A stretch of DNA of 64,000 nucleotides from Ignavibacteria bacterium (GTDB taxonomy: Bacteria; Bacteroidota; Ignavibacteria; Kapaibacteriales; UBA2268): positions 1 to 64,000 of the forward strand of contig JAOADV010000011.1 of the NCBI GenBank assembly GCA_026417135.1. The letters are read 5' to 3'. Of this stretch, positions 45,217-54,844 are shown piece by piece. A program made the translations under genes and the position numbers. Below the pieces are notes generated by a model. That model worked only from the letters and a program-made list of their open reading frames with translations. It had not been told where the DNA came from and did no database searches. Position 1 is the first letter of the stretch. Every line of letters starts with the position of its first letter.

Positions 45217-45224
45217 TAATTTTG
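45217..45224 (+). promoter_or_regulatory. Candidate -7 box upstream of the LptF/LptG gene
   Basis: TAATTTTG, matching TAnnTTTG, ending 16 nt before the ATG at 45241. No obvious -33 element. Confidence 0.35.
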
Positions 45225-45240
45225 TTTTTTTCGTAGCGTA

Positions 45241-46320
45241 ATGATACTATATAGATACCTAACACGGCTATTCTTTCAAGTCCTTTTTTTCTCGATTTTC
45301 GCACTCACCATCGTATTTATAATAGTAAGTATGATAGAAAACCTCGACGATTTTATCGATAATAACGCAACAACCGATGTTATCGTAAAATATTACATAT
45401 ATTTTGTCCCCGAAGTGATTAAAATAGTAACTCCAATTTCTGTTCTAATTAGCATACTTTTTTCGGTCGGGCGACTTTCGACATTGAATGAAATAATTGC
45501 AATGAAAGCCGGAGGGTTAAGCCTTTACAAATTGCTACTTCCTTATGCTTTTCTAACATTTTTGATAAGTTTTGCTTTACTTTACTTTAACGGTTGGGTT
45601 GTTCCGGTAGCCAACGAAAAGAAGTTCGTCATCGAAAAGAAGTATTGGAAAAAAGAACCCGAAGTTGCAACAATTTATAACTTTTTCTTCCGCGATAGCC
45701 CTCGGCGAAATATATCTTTCCAATATTACGACCCCGATGAATTTGCTGGGCAATATATTTTTTTGGAGGAATTTGTTTCGCCAACTAACCCAAGAATCGA
45801 AAAGCGTATCGAAGGAAAGCGTTTTGTTTGGGATACTACTTTAAAGGAATGGGTAATGTTTGATGCTGTTATCAGATTTTTTCCGAATGGGCAAGTTTCG
45901 ACAGAGCAACACGAAAAGTTGAAAGTCGAATTAAACATTACCCACGAGCAACTCTTGAAGTTACAAAAGCGAGTCGAGGCAATGACATTCACCGAGCTCC
46001 GTGAATATCTGAACTTACTTGCACTTGGGGGTAAAGATGTTCGCCGTCAAATGATAAAATATTATGCTGGATATGCTTTCCCATTCTCTTGTTTGATAAT
46101 TGTTTTGTTTGCTGTACCATTCGCATCGATTAAAAGACCCGGCGGATTGGCGTTACAAATAGCTTCGGCAATGACTGTTTCGTTTTTATACTTGTTTTTC
46201 ACCGAAATAGGCCAAATAATAATTTATGCAACTTCTTTCCACCCAGCGGTAGGAGGATGGTTTGCAAATTTAGTTTTTTTTATATTTGGAATCTTTGTCT
46301 TGCTTAAAATTAGGAAGTAA
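45241..46320 (+). CDS. LptF/LptG-family permease
   Basis: 359 residues of the YjgP/YjgQ family, the inner-membrane part of the lipopolysaccharide exporter. Two N-terminal helix groups (about 10-35 and 60-125) are followed by a periplasmic beta-jellyroll (about 130-255) and further helices at the C-terminus (about 275-355). A-M-K-A-G-G-L-S near 89 is the conserved coupling helix contacting LptB. Only one such gene is seen; LptF and LptG cannot be told apart here. The next gene starts within its stop codon (TAATG). Confidence 0.88.
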   Translation: MILYRYLTRLFFQVLFFSIFALTIVFIIVSMIENLDDFIDNNATTDVIVKYYIYFVPEVIKIVTPISVLISILFSVGRLSTLNEIIAMKAGGLSLYKLLLPYAFLTFLISFALLYFNGWVVPVANEKKFVIEKKYWKKEPEVATIYNFFFRDSPRRNISFQYYDPDEFAGQYIFLEEFVSPTNPRIEKRIEGKRFVWDTTLKEWVMFDAVIRFFPNGQVSTEQHEKLKVELNITHEQLLKLQKRVEAMTFTELREYLNLLALGGKDVRRQMIKYYAGYAFPFSCLIIVLFAVPFASIKRPGGLALQIASAMTVSFLYLFFTEIGQIIIYATSFHPAVGGWFANLVFFIFGIFVLLKIRK

Positions 46321-47180
46321 TGAATAGACGCAAGTTTCTGGAATTAACATCGACATTTTCTTTGATTTTACCATTAAGTCCGACAAGTGTTTTTCGAGCG
46401 GAAGGTCGCGAAGGATTGTTCAAAAAAATTATTGAGTCCGCAAGAAAAAACAATTTCAAATCATTACCAATTAACATTTTGCTTTGCAATGTCGCACGTT
46501 TTTTCATTGGGATGCCTTATATTCCCCATACTCTCGAAGTTGGAGAAGTCGAACAATGCATTGTTAGATTCGATGGTTTCGATTGCGTTACTTTTTTCGA
46601 ACTTTCGCTTGCTATTGCTCGAATTATTAAGCAAGGTCGCAGTTCGGAGCAAGATTTGCTAAAGGAGCTTACATTTATTCGATATAGAAATGGGGAGATA
46701 ATCGACTACGCCTCGCGTTTGCATTATTCTTCCGATTGGATTTACGACAACATACGAAAAAAGGTTGTCTTCGACAAGACAAAACAGCTTGGGGGCTACG
46801 AAATTTGTTTCAATTTAAATTTTATGACCAAAAATTCTCAGCTATACAAAAGATTGAAGGGAAGAAATGATTTGATTAGTAAAATAGAAAAAATCGAAGA
46901 AGAAATTTCGTCCAGAGCATATTTTTATCTTCCAAAAGCCGAAATTAATAGATACAAGGAAAAATTAGAAACGGGCGATATTGTTTTTTTTGTTACTAAT
47001 CAAGAAGGGTTAGATTATTCACACGTTGGAATTTGCTGCAAGGAGAAAGGAGTTCCGCGTTTGTTACACGCTTCGTCGAGAAAAGGTAAAGTAGTTTACG
47101 AGTCAAGCATAGTCGAATACCTCGAAAGGAGCGGTAAAGTTGTTGGTGTAACAATTGTAGCCCCGAATGAGTTAAAATAA
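46320..47180 (+). CDS. DUF1460 protein (NlpC/P60-like amidase family), Tat-type signal
   Basis: 286 residues. The N-terminus N-R-R-K-F-L-E-L followed by a hydrophobic run looks like a twin-arginine export signal. The DUF1460 core has F-D-C-V-T-F near 81-86 with a cysteine suited as nucleophile, and Y-S-H-V-G-I near 238-243 with the partner histidine. Known members act on peptidoglycan or related amide bonds. Its ATG overlaps the stop of the LptF/G gene by one base, so both are translated from one message. Confidence 0.8.
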   Translation: MNRRKFLELTSTFSLILPLSPTSVFRAEGREGLFKKIIESARKNNFKSLPINILLCNVARFFIGMPYIPHTLEVGEVEQCIVRFDGFDCVTFFELSLAIARIIKQGRSSEQDLLKELTFIRYRNGEIIDYASRLHYSSDWIYDNIRKKVVFDKTKQLGGYEICFNLNFMTKNSQLYKRLKGRNDLISKIEKIEEEISSRAYFYLPKAEINRYKEKLETGDIVFFVTNQEGLDYSHVGICCKEKGVPRLLHASSRKGKVVYESSIVEYLERSGKVVGVTIVAPNELK

Positions 47181-47227
47181 AGAAAATTTGTTAATTTATT
47201 TTAATTTTTTTCAAAAAATAAATAAAT

Positions 47228-48538
47228 ATGAAAGATTTTACTATCGAATGTCCGAATTGCAAAGTAAAGATAAAAATCGACGATGTGTTGTCGGGAAAAG
47301 TTTTTTCCGATTTCAAAACATTAATTGACTCGGAGATAAAAAAAATTAGGGAAAGTGAACTTGCCCATTACGAGAGCGAACTCAAAAGAAAATACGAGGA
47401 TAAAATTACTCAAATACAATTAGAATTCGCAAAAAAAGAGCATGAAAATTCTATACGGCTGAAACAAAGAGAAAATATGCATAAACTCGAAATAGAGCAA
47501 ATCCGACGAGAGTACGAATTGAAAATCAGCACCCAAATGAGTTCTTTGCAACAAACAATCGAACTTTTGCAAAAGCAGCTCGAAGAAAGCAAGAGGGAAA
47601 TCGACGAAAAGCGAAAGGAGTTAGAAATAGCGCGCAAACTCGAAGTCGAATTAAGAAAAAGAGCAACCGAGCTGGAAGAAAAGGAAAAAAATCTTGAACT
47701 CGAAATTCAAAGACGATTGAGTTTGGAACGCAACGCAATGGCAGAAAACATAAGAAAGACAATAGATACGGAATACCTTTTAAAATTGCAAGAGAAGGAA
47801 TTAACAATTAATTCGATGCAGAAAAAGATTGAGGAGCTGAATATGAAGCTCCAATTAGGCTCGCAGCAAACAAAAGGCGAAGCACAAGAAATAGTTCTCG
47901 AAGACCTTTTAACTCAAAGTTTTCCATTTGATTCAATCGAACCTGTCCCCAAAGGTATTCGTGGAGCCGATATCATTCAAGTTGTTCGTAACAGATATGG
48001 ACTTGTATGTGGCAAAATACTTTGGGAATCGAAAAGAACAAGCGCTTGGAATAACGAATGGATACCGAAATTAAAAGAAGACCAACGGGAAATCGGGGCC
48101 GAACTTGCAGTTATTGTTTCACGTACATTGCCAAAGGAAATAAATTTCATTGGTTTGCTCAATGGGGTATGGGTTTGCGATTTCGACCGCTGCATTGGCT
48201 TGGCTATGGCTTTGCGAGAAATTTTGATACAAGTTCAATCCATTCGAAACACTTTTGAGGGGCGCGATACAAAAATGGAACAAATTTTTAATTACATATG
48301 TAGCGAACAATTCACACAGAAAGTTAAAGCAATTGTCGAAGCATTCGTCAATATGAAAAGCGACTTGGAAAAAGAGAAAATCTCTATGGAAAAGCATTGG
48401 AAAAAAAGGGAAGAGGAATTAAATCGTGTTATAAAAAATACCGCAAGGATTTACGGCGAGCTGGAAGCAATTGTTGGGCGACAGTTACCAGAAATACCAG
48501 TATTTCAACTACCGGGTTTGGAAAAAGATTATTCTTAA
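47228..48538 (+). CDS. DUF2130 domain protein (coiled coil plus putative nuclease-like domain)
   Basis: 436 residues. It starts with a zinc-ribbon-like half (C-P-N-C near 9-12), then a long coiled coil (about 25-215) rich in Glu, Lys and Arg, then the DUF2130 domain (about 220-380). Within it, G-K-I-L-W-E-S-K-R-T followed by a Q-x-E-x-x-A-E-L-A-V-I-V stretch resembles the core of PD-(D/E)xK nucleases. A final coil reaches about residue 425. Function is not established for the family; the coil resembles structural filament or chromosome-associated proteins. Its neighbours give no clear link. Confidence 0.78.
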   Translation: MKDFTIECPNCKVKIKIDDVLSGKVFSDFKTLIDSEIKKIRESELAHYESELKRKYEDKITQIQLEFAKKEHENSIRLKQRENMHKLEIEQIRREYELKISTQMSSLQQTIELLQKQLEESKREIDEKRKELEIARKLEVELRKRATELEEKEKNLELEIQRRLSLERNAMAENIRKTIDTEYLLKLQEKELTINSMQKKIEELNMKLQLGSQQTKGEAQEIVLEDLLTQSFPFDSIEPVPKGIRGADIIQVVRNRYGLVCGKILWESKRTSAWNNEWIPKLKEDQREIGAELAVIVSRTLPKEINFIGLLNGVWVCDFDRCIGLAMALREILIQVQSIRNTFEGRDTKMEQIFNYICSEQFTQKVKAIVEAFVNMKSDLEKEKISMEKHWKKREEELNRVIKNTARIYGELEAIVGRQLPEIPVFQLPGLEKDYS

Positions 48539-48554
48539 AAATAGAGGTAAATGT

Positions 48555-50333
48555 ATGGTTCGAAAATTCTTGTTTCTTACTTTAGTTTTCGCATTAGTTT
48601 TCCCTTCGTCTGTTCTAAGCGATTGGGAACCATTGGGCAGTGCCCCGCTACCACCTATAAAAGATTTACTTGCCTTTCGAGGCAAAATATATGCTATCTC
48701 GGCAAATTTAGGAGTATTTGTTTCTTCGGACTATGGAGATAATTGGGTTCAATCGAACGAAGGGTTGGGCACTTCTTTTGTTAACTCTATGGCTCTTGTC
48801 GATACAGTACTTTTACTTGCAACCTACGACCAAGGCGTATACCGTTCGACAACTTATGGGATTACGTGGACCCGTGTTGTCGATACTGTAATGGAACGGA
48901 ACATCTTTAGTTTCGCAGTTGACCAACGAAATGTTTACCTTTTAACCGAAGGCTCATCGATTTTCAAATCGACAAATCTTGGTGTTACTTGGGAAAAAAT
49001 TAATACAAGTGAAATAGATGCTGTGATTACCTCTTTTACGGTTCGAGATGGTAAATTTTATGTCGGAACAATGAATTCGAATTTGTATTATTCGAGCGAC
49101 GAAGGAAAAACTTGGACCGATATTTCGAACGGAAAACTTTTCTCGAGTATAAATACAATTTTAGTTGATGGGAACGATGTCTTTTGTGGAACGGAATTCG
49201 GTATCTCTCACACATCAAATTTGGGGCAAATTTGGAATCATAAAAATGTTGGGATAAAGTTCCCCAAAATTAGATTTATTAGCATAATAAACAATGCATT
49301 GATTGTAAGTGTAAAGGATGGTGGTTTATATTTTTCTTTCAACAAGGGTCTTTCGTGGATTGAATTTAACGAAAATTTGCCAGAGATGAATGTGATTTCC
49401 CTTGCAGCCGACAATTATTACATATATGCTGGAACTGAATACAGCTATATTGCCCGAAGAAGTATCGGCGAACTAAAAGTTCCAGAAGTTAAAGCTCCAA
49501 AACTTATCTTCCCGCCAAATTTAGCTACCAATATCGAACTTACTGTAAGCTTTTCTTGGGAAATATCGAAAGGTGCAGTAGGTTATCATCTGCTTGTGTC
49601 CAATTCCGAAGATTTCGCCCCAAATTCCATACTCTACGATTTCGACAACTTGACTAACAATTACTACTTTGGCTTACAATTCAGACCCAATAGAAAATAC
49701 TATTGGAAAGTAGCAGCAATCGACGAGCTCAATGTAAAAAAATGGTCCGAAACTTTTTCTTTTCAAACTATTGTCGATTCGACCCCACCATTACTACATT
49801 TTCCACCAAATAATCACGAAATAACGCAAATTCCAATTCGTTTTACTTGGAGCGACCTCGGTCTTGTCGAACATTATAAATTTCAATTAGCTACCGACAA
49901 CTTGTTCCAAAATGTAATTGTCGAAAAGATTACAAAAGACACAATGGTTTCTGTTGTCGACGAATTAGAGAACAACAAAACCTATTATTGGCGCGTTTTC
50001 GTCCGATTTCTTAACGGTTTCGACACAGTTTCGAAGACACTAACGTTTACGACAAAGGTTCTTTCGGTCGGCGAGGACAATCTTGAAACTTGGTTTAAAT
50101 TTTATCAGACCAGCGAAAAGCTAATCTTTGTTTTCGAGGAAAAGGAGAATAGAATTTTTTCAATCGAAATATTCGACTTGCTTGGAAGAAGAGTGCTATT
50201 CGATTGGTTCGAAACCTCTTCCAATGAAAGCTCGATTTACTTCGATATTTCTCGTTTAAAAACTGGCGTTTATTACTATGTTGTTAGGTCTGGGACTTTT
50301 GTAAAACGCTCTTCTTTTGTTGTTACGAAATGA
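48555..50333 (+). CDS. Secreted sialidase-like (BNR) repeat protein with Fn3 domains and T9SS-like end
   Basis: About 592 residues. I chose the ATG at 48555: AGAGGT lies 6 bases ahead and it opens a clear signal peptide (M-V-R-K-F-L-F-L, ending V-L-S-D), whereas 48471 lies inside the previous gene. Residues 25-300 hold BNR/Asp-box-type repeats (S-x-D-x-G-x-x-W, for example S-S-D-Y-G-D-N-W and S-S-D-E-G-K-T-W), forming a propeller. Two fibronectin-III-like domains follow (about 310-500). The end has D-L-L-G-R-R-V and L-K-T-G-V-Y-Y-Y, as in T9SS type A domains. Probably surface-exposed; no sialidase catalytic site is evident. Confidence 0.8.
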   Translation: MVRKFLFLTLVFALVFPSSVLSDWEPLGSAPLPPIKDLLAFRGKIYAISANLGVFVSSDYGDNWVQSNEGLGTSFVNSMALVDTVLLLATYDQGVYRSTTYGITWTRVVDTVMERNIFSFAVDQRNVYLLTEGSSIFKSTNLGVTWEKINTSEIDAVITSFTVRDGKFYVGTMNSNLYYSSDEGKTWTDISNGKLFSSINTILVDGNDVFCGTEFGISHTSNLGQIWNHKNVGIKFPKIRFISIINNALIVSVKDGGLYFSFNKGLSWIEFNENLPEMNVISLAADNYYIYAGTEYSYIARRSIGELKVPEVKAPKLIFPPNLATNIELTVSFSWEISKGAVGYHLLVSNSEDFAPNSILYDFDNLTNNYYFGLQFRPNRKYYWKVAAIDELNVKKWSETFSFQTIVDSTPPLLHFPPNNHEITQIPIRFTWSDLGLVEHYKFQLATDNLFQNVIVEKITKDTMVSVVDELENNKTYYWRVFVRFLNGFDTVSKTLTFTTKVLSVGEDNLETWFKFYQTSEKLIFVFEEKENRIFSIEIFDLLGRRVLFDWFETSSNESSIYFDISRLKTGVYYYVVRSGTFVKRSSFVVTK

Positions 50334-50352
50334 TTTTACCTTGATTTTGTCG

Positions 50353-50402
50353 GGTTGAAATATATTTCAACCAAATTATGAATTGGCAAAAATTTTCCAA
50401 TT
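50353..50402. repeat. Two adjacent inverted repeats upstream of lspA
   Basis: A perfect 20-base palindrome lies at 50353-50372 (GGTTGAAATA and its complement), and a second hairpin at 50381-50402 (AATTGG/CCAATT with inner A4/T4 pairing). They lie between the sialidase-like gene and lspA. Neither is followed by a clean T-run, so they could be a weak terminator pair or operator sites. Confidence 0.5.
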
Positions 50403-50429
50403 AATTACGAACTAAAGTTAAAATGAATT

Positions 50430-51035
50430 ATGAACAAGAAAACGCAAGTAATTTTCCTCGTTAGTCTTATATTAGTGATTTTCGACCAAGTATCGAAATT
50501 TGCCATATACGATTATTTTAAGGTCGAACATCCGAATCCTCATTATTATTTAGTAACATCACCGAATAAGGAAATTCGGGTAATATCGGAGATTGTAAAG
50601 TTTGTTTACGTCGAAAATGCTGGGTTAGCCTTTGGAATTCAAGTCGGAGCTCTTAAGATTTTTTTAAGTATCTTTTCAATATTAGCTAGTGTAGTTCTTG
50701 TTTTTGTTCTATTGAAAATTAAAGATTATCCATTTGCAGTTCAATTGGCGTTTGGTTCAGTTCTTGCTGGTGCAGTTGGTAATTTGATAGACCGTGTATT
50801 TTATGGGGTTATCTTTGGGTATGCTCCAATTTTTTATGGCAGAGTTATCGATTTTATCCAAGTGGATATACCAGATATAAACATAGGTGGAATTATAAAT
50901 TATACCCATTGGCCTGTTTTCAACATTGCCGACTCTTGTGTAACGATTGGAATAATTCTTCTGCTAATTCTTCACAAACAGCTACCAAACTTAGGCTATC
51001 TTTTTGCGAAGAAAAATATTCCACCAAGCAGTTAA
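50430..51035 (+). CDS. lspA: Lipoprotein signal peptidase (signal peptidase II)
   Basis: Inner-membrane aspartic protease that cuts the signal peptide from prolipoproteins; 201 residues with four membrane helices (about 7-24, 77-95, 104-125 and 162-183). The catalytic aspartates are in G-N-L-I-D-R-V near 113 and F-N-I-A-D-S near 167. E-N-A-G-L-A-F-G near 63 is the other conserved block. It is followed after 3 bases by the pseudouridine synthase gene, an old pairing also seen in other bacteria. Confidence 0.95.
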   Translation: MNKKTQVIFLVSLILVIFDQVSKFAIYDYFKVEHPNPHYYLVTSPNKEIRVISEIVKFVYVENAGLAFGIQVGALKIFLSIFSILASVVLVFVLLKIKDYPFAVQLAFGSVLAGAVGNLIDRVFYGVIFGYAPIFYGRVIDFIQVDIPDINIGGIINYTHWPVFNIADSCVTIGIILLLILHKQLPNLGYLFAKKNIPPSS

Positions 51036-51038
51036 CCA

Positions 51039-52112
51039 ATGGATGCAAATGATAATACTGATTTTATTTCGGTTGAACATACATTAATTGTCCCACCCGG
51101 AAAAACTTTGGAAAGATTAGACGTTTATCTTGCTCGACATTTAAAAAATGTTTCGCGTACTAAAGTTCAAAGAGCCATAGATAATCTCGATGTAACTGTT
51201 AACGGGAAACCAGCAAAAGCAAATCAAAAAGTAAAACCCAACGACATTATTGTATGCCGATTGCGTAGGCTACCACCATTAAAACTTATTCCAGAAGCCT
51301 TACCTTTAGATATAGTTTACGAGGATGAATACCTAATGGTGATAAATAAACCAGCTGGTATAGTTACACATCCCGGTTACGGTAATAGAAGAGGAACAAT
51401 AGTAAACGCTTTATTATATCATCTTGGATATCGCGAAGAAATCGAAGTTTCTGGGGAATCTTTCGAAGACGAGGAAGAACAAGAAGAGGGAAGTATTTTT
51501 CAAATGCCCGAAATTCGACCCGGTATCGTCCACCGGCTCGACAAAAACACCTCTGGTCTGTTGTTGATTTCGAAGGACCCAAGTATTCACCAAGAGCTTG
51601 CCGAACAGTTTTCCAATCGAACAATTGAAAGATTCTACTATGCCATTGTTTGGGGAGAATTTGAAAACGACTACGGAAGATACGAAGGGGACATCGGGCG
51701 TTCGCCCCGCGACCGAAAGTTGTTTGCTGTTGTAAGAAAAGATGGAAAACCAGCAATAACCGATTTTTGGATTGTTGAACGATATCGTTACATTTCGCTT
51801 GCCAAAATTAAACTTCTAACTGGACGAACTCATCAGATTCGTGTTCATTTTTCTCACAATCGACACCCTGTCTTTGGCGACCAATCGTACGGAGGCGATA
51901 GAATTGTTTACGGAGGACATAATACAAGGTTTAGGAACTTCGTAGCATCGATTTTACCAAAAATTCATAGACAAATGCTTCACGCAAAGATACTTGGCTT
52001 TTATCATCCAGTATTGAAAAAAAATATGGCTTTCGAAACCGATTTTCCCGAAGATTTTAATTTTGTTTTAAATTCTTTAAGAGAGTTTAACCGGCAATTT
52101 AAAGACTATTAA
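51039..52112 (+). CDS. RluA/RluD-family ribosomal pseudouridine synthase
   Basis: 357 residues. An S4-type RNA-binding domain (about 15-85, with S-R-T-K-V-Q-R-A-I) precedes the synthase domain. The catalytic aspartate is in H-R-L-D-K-N-T-S-G-L near 165-174, and R-T-H-Q-I-R-V-H-F near 260 is conserved. This fits RluD, which modifies 23S rRNA helix 69. A glu-rich stretch near 145-150 (E-E-Q-E-E-G) is an unusual insert between the two. It follows lspA by 3 bases. Confidence 0.88.
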   Translation: MDANDNTDFISVEHTLIVPPGKTLERLDVYLARHLKNVSRTKVQRAIDNLDVTVNGKPAKANQKVKPNDIIVCRLRRLPPLKLIPEALPLDIVYEDEYLMVINKPAGIVTHPGYGNRRGTIVNALLYHLGYREEIEVSGESFEDEEEQEEGSIFQMPEIRPGIVHRLDKNTSGLLLISKDPSIHQELAEQFSNRTIERFYYAIVWGEFENDYGRYEGDIGRSPRDRKLFAVVRKDGKPAITDFWIVERYRYISLAKIKLLTGRTHQIRVHFSHNRHPVFGDQSYGGDRIVYGGHNTRFRNFVASILPKIHRQMLHAKILGFYHPVLKKNMAFETDFPEDFNFVLNSLREFNRQFKDY

Positions 52113-52385
52113 ACGTTACTAAATTCGCAAAAACTTTTCAAAAATAGGTTCTGTGTCTCAGCTGTTTATCGCTTTGTCTTGAAAAAGGTTCTAAATCTAT
52201 GTAAAAAGAATCAAAGCACAGAAGCAGATTGGGAAACTTTGTGAATTTCTCCACAAAATAATCTTTTAGGGTAACCAAAGAACTAATAACATTAAATTTA
52301 ATCTATCCTATTAATTTTTCCAGTATTTGTTCAATTTTTTTCATTTATTAAATTGCATATTCAATTTTAATTGAAAGGGAAAGAA

Positions 52386-54653
52386 ATGCTTTTCGATTTT
52401 GATTTGATTCAAAGTGTATATTCAAACTTTAAAGAGAAGGTCGATAGAGCAAAGCAGTTTTTAAACCGGGCTTTGACTTTGTCCGAAAAAATACTTTTTT
52501 CACATCTTTACAATCCCGATGAGTTAAAAGATTATCGGCGAGGGGTCGATTATGTTAATTTCAAACCCGACCGTGTTGCTATGCAAGATGCAACTGCACA
52601 GATGGCACTTCTTCAATTTATGTCTGCTGGCATTCCAAAAGTTGCCGTTCCCACGACAGTGCATTGCGACCATTTAATTATTGCACACAAAGGTGCATCG
52701 AATGATTTGGAAAGTTCACTTGGTTTGAACAAAGAAGTTTTCGATTTTCTTGCCTCGGTTTCGAAAAAGTATGGAATTGGTTTTTGGAAGCCGGGAGCTG
52801 GAATAATTCATCAAGTGTTGTTGGAAAATTACGCCTTCCCCGGAGGTATGATGATTGGTACAGATTCCCACACGGTAAATGCTGGTGGTCTTGCTATGAT
52901 TGCTATCGGAGTAGGTGGGGCAGACGCTGTCGATGTTATGTCGGCTATGCCTTGGGAACTTAGAATGCCTAAACTAATTGGAATAAAACTCACTGGGAAA
53001 TTGCGAAGGTGGACTTCACCTAAGGACGTAATATTAAAAGTTGCTGGGATACTAACTGTTAAAGGTGGAACTGGTGCTATTTTAGAATATTTCGGAGACG
53101 GTGCCGATAGCATCTCTTGCACTGGAAAGGGAACAATATGTAATATGGGTGCAGAAGTTGGAGCTACTACTTCAATTTTTCCTTTCGACCAAAAAATGTA
53201 TGATTATCTTGTTGCTACTGGTCGTAAAGAAGTTGCCGAGCTCGCTTATAAGCTTTTCGATTATTTAAGAGCAGATATCGAAGTTTATCAAAATCCAGAG
53301 CAGTACTTCAACCAAGTTATCGAAATAAACCTCGACGAGTTGGAGCCTCATATTAATGGACCATTCACCCCCGACCTTGCTTGGCCACTAAGCAAGTTCA
53401 AAGAAGCGGTCGAGCAAAATGCTTGGCCCGAAAAACTTTCCGCTGCGTTAATTGGTTCTTGCACTAATTCTTCTTACGAAGATATTTCCCGTTCTGCTTC
53501 GATTGCTAAGTACGCACTTGAAAAAGGATTAAAGGCAAAATCATATTTCCTCATCACCCCGGGTAGCGAACAGATTCGCTACACAATCGAAAGGGATGGA
53601 TTTATCGAACTTTTCGAAAAGATAGGTGGTGTTGTATTGGCTAATGCTTGTGGTCCTTGTATTGGGCAGTGGCGACGCGACGACGTTGGCAAAGACGAAC
53701 CTAACTCCATACTTACCTCTTTCAATCGTAATTTTGCCAAAAGAAATGATGGGAATCCAAACACTCATTCTTTTGTAGCTTCGCCCGAAATCGTAACCGC
53801 GTTTGCTCTTGCTGGTACGCTTAAGTTCAATCCAATTGAAGATGAATTATTAACTGAATCGGGGGAAAAGGTAAAACTCGAAGACCCGTTTGGTTATGAG
53901 TTGCCACCGAAAGGCTTTGCTGTCGAGGAAATGGGGTTCGTTCCACCAGCCGAAGATGGTTCTTCGATTGAAATTATAGTCGACCCAAATTCAGAAAGGT
54001 TGCAAATACTTCAACCTTTCGAACCTTGGGATGGAAACGACATTTTAGGACTACGCTTATTAATCAAAGTTAAGGGTAAGTGTACGACCGACCATATTTC
54101 TCCTGCTGGCCCTTGGTTGAAATATCGTGGACATTTGGATAATATTTCGAATAATCTTTTAATCGGGGCTGTCAACTATTTTAACGATAAAACCAACCTT
54201 GTAAAAAATCAAATTACAGGAGAGTATGCACCAGTCCCCGAAACACAAAGATACTACAAGTCCAAAGGAATAGGAACAATCATCGTCGGCGACGAAAATT
54301 ATGGGGAAGGCTCTTCGAGAGAACACGCTGCGATGGAGCCGCGGTATCTCGGAGTGCGAGCTATTCTTGTTAAATCTTTTGCTCGTATCCACGAAACCAA
54401 CTTAAAGAAGCAAGGAATTTTGGCTTTAAGCTTTGCAAATAAAGATGACTATGAGAAAATTCAAGAATCCGATATCATCGACATTGTGGGATTGAAGGAA
54501 TTCGCTCCAAATCAACCTTTAAAGGTAATTCTACATCATCAAGATGGTACAGTTGATGAAATTCTTGCTAATCATAGTTATAGCGACGCACAAATTGAAT
54601 GGTTCAAAGCTGGCTCGGCATTAAATTATATGAAAAAGCTTTTGTATGGTTAA
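52386..54653 (+). CDS. acn: Aconitate hydratase
   Basis: Citric-acid-cycle enzyme that isomerises citrate and isocitrate using a [4Fe-4S] cluster; about 755 residues, the size of the mitochondrial-type aconitase. Cluster cysteines are in G-S-C-T-N-S near 355 and A-C-G-P-C-I-G near 420. The substrate-binding S-R-E-H-A-A is near 640. I chose the ATG at 52386, preceded by AAAGGGA; the upstream TTG at 52371 overlaps that ribosome site. Transcribed alone; tRNA-Gln follows. Confidence 0.94.
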   Translation: MLFDFDLIQSVYSNFKEKVDRAKQFLNRALTLSEKILFSHLYNPDELKDYRRGVDYVNFKPDRVAMQDATAQMALLQFMSAGIPKVAVPTTVHCDHLIIAHKGASNDLESSLGLNKEVFDFLASVSKKYGIGFWKPGAGIIHQVLLENYAFPGGMMIGTDSHTVNAGGLAMIAIGVGGADAVDVMSAMPWELRMPKLIGIKLTGKLRRWTSPKDVILKVAGILTVKGGTGAILEYFGDGADSISCTGKGTICNMGAEVGATTSIFPFDQKMYDYLVATGRKEVAELAYKLFDYLRADIEVYQNPEQYFNQVIEINLDELEPHINGPFTPDLAWPLSKFKEAVEQNAWPEKLSAALIGSCTNSSYEDISRSASIAKYALEKGLKAKSYFLITPGSEQIRYTIERDGFIELFEKIGGVVLANACGPCIGQWRRDDVGKDEPNSILTSFNRNFAKRNDGNPNTHSFVASPEIVTAFALAGTLKFNPIEDELLTESGEKVKLEDPFGYELPPKGFAVEEMGFVPPAEDGSSIEIIVDPNSERLQILQPFEPWDGNDILGLRLLIKVKGKCTTDHISPAGPWLKYRGHLDNISNNLLIGAVNYFNDKTNLVKNQITGEYAPVPETQRYYKSKGIGTIIVGDENYGEGSSREHAAMEPRYLGVRAILVKSFARIHETNLKKQGILALSFANKDDYEKIQESDIIDIVGLKEFAPNQPLKVILHHQDGTVDEILANHSYSDAQIEWFKAGSALNYMKKLLYG

Positions 54654-54688
54654 GCAATAATTTTTGTTTAATTTTGTTTTTCACTATT

Positions 54689-54761
54689 TGCCCTGTGGTG
54701 TAATTGGCAACACGTCTGACTCTGGATCAGAAGAGTCCAGGTTCGAGCCCTGGCAGGGCAG
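54689..54761 (+). tRNA. tRNA-Gln(CUG)
   Basis: Acceptor stem TGCCCTG/CAGGGCA with discriminator G; anticodon stem TCTGA/TCAGA around loop CTCTGGA (anticodon CTG, glutamine); T-arm CCAGG-TTCGAGC-CCTGG. CCA is not encoded, as for the tRNA-Ser gene. Confidence 0.96.
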
Positions 54762-54844
54762 CAAACGGCAAATCTTATATTTCCAAGTTATAACAACATG
54801 AAATTTATCGGATATTATCAGAGTTTTCAAAATTTAGAATATAT

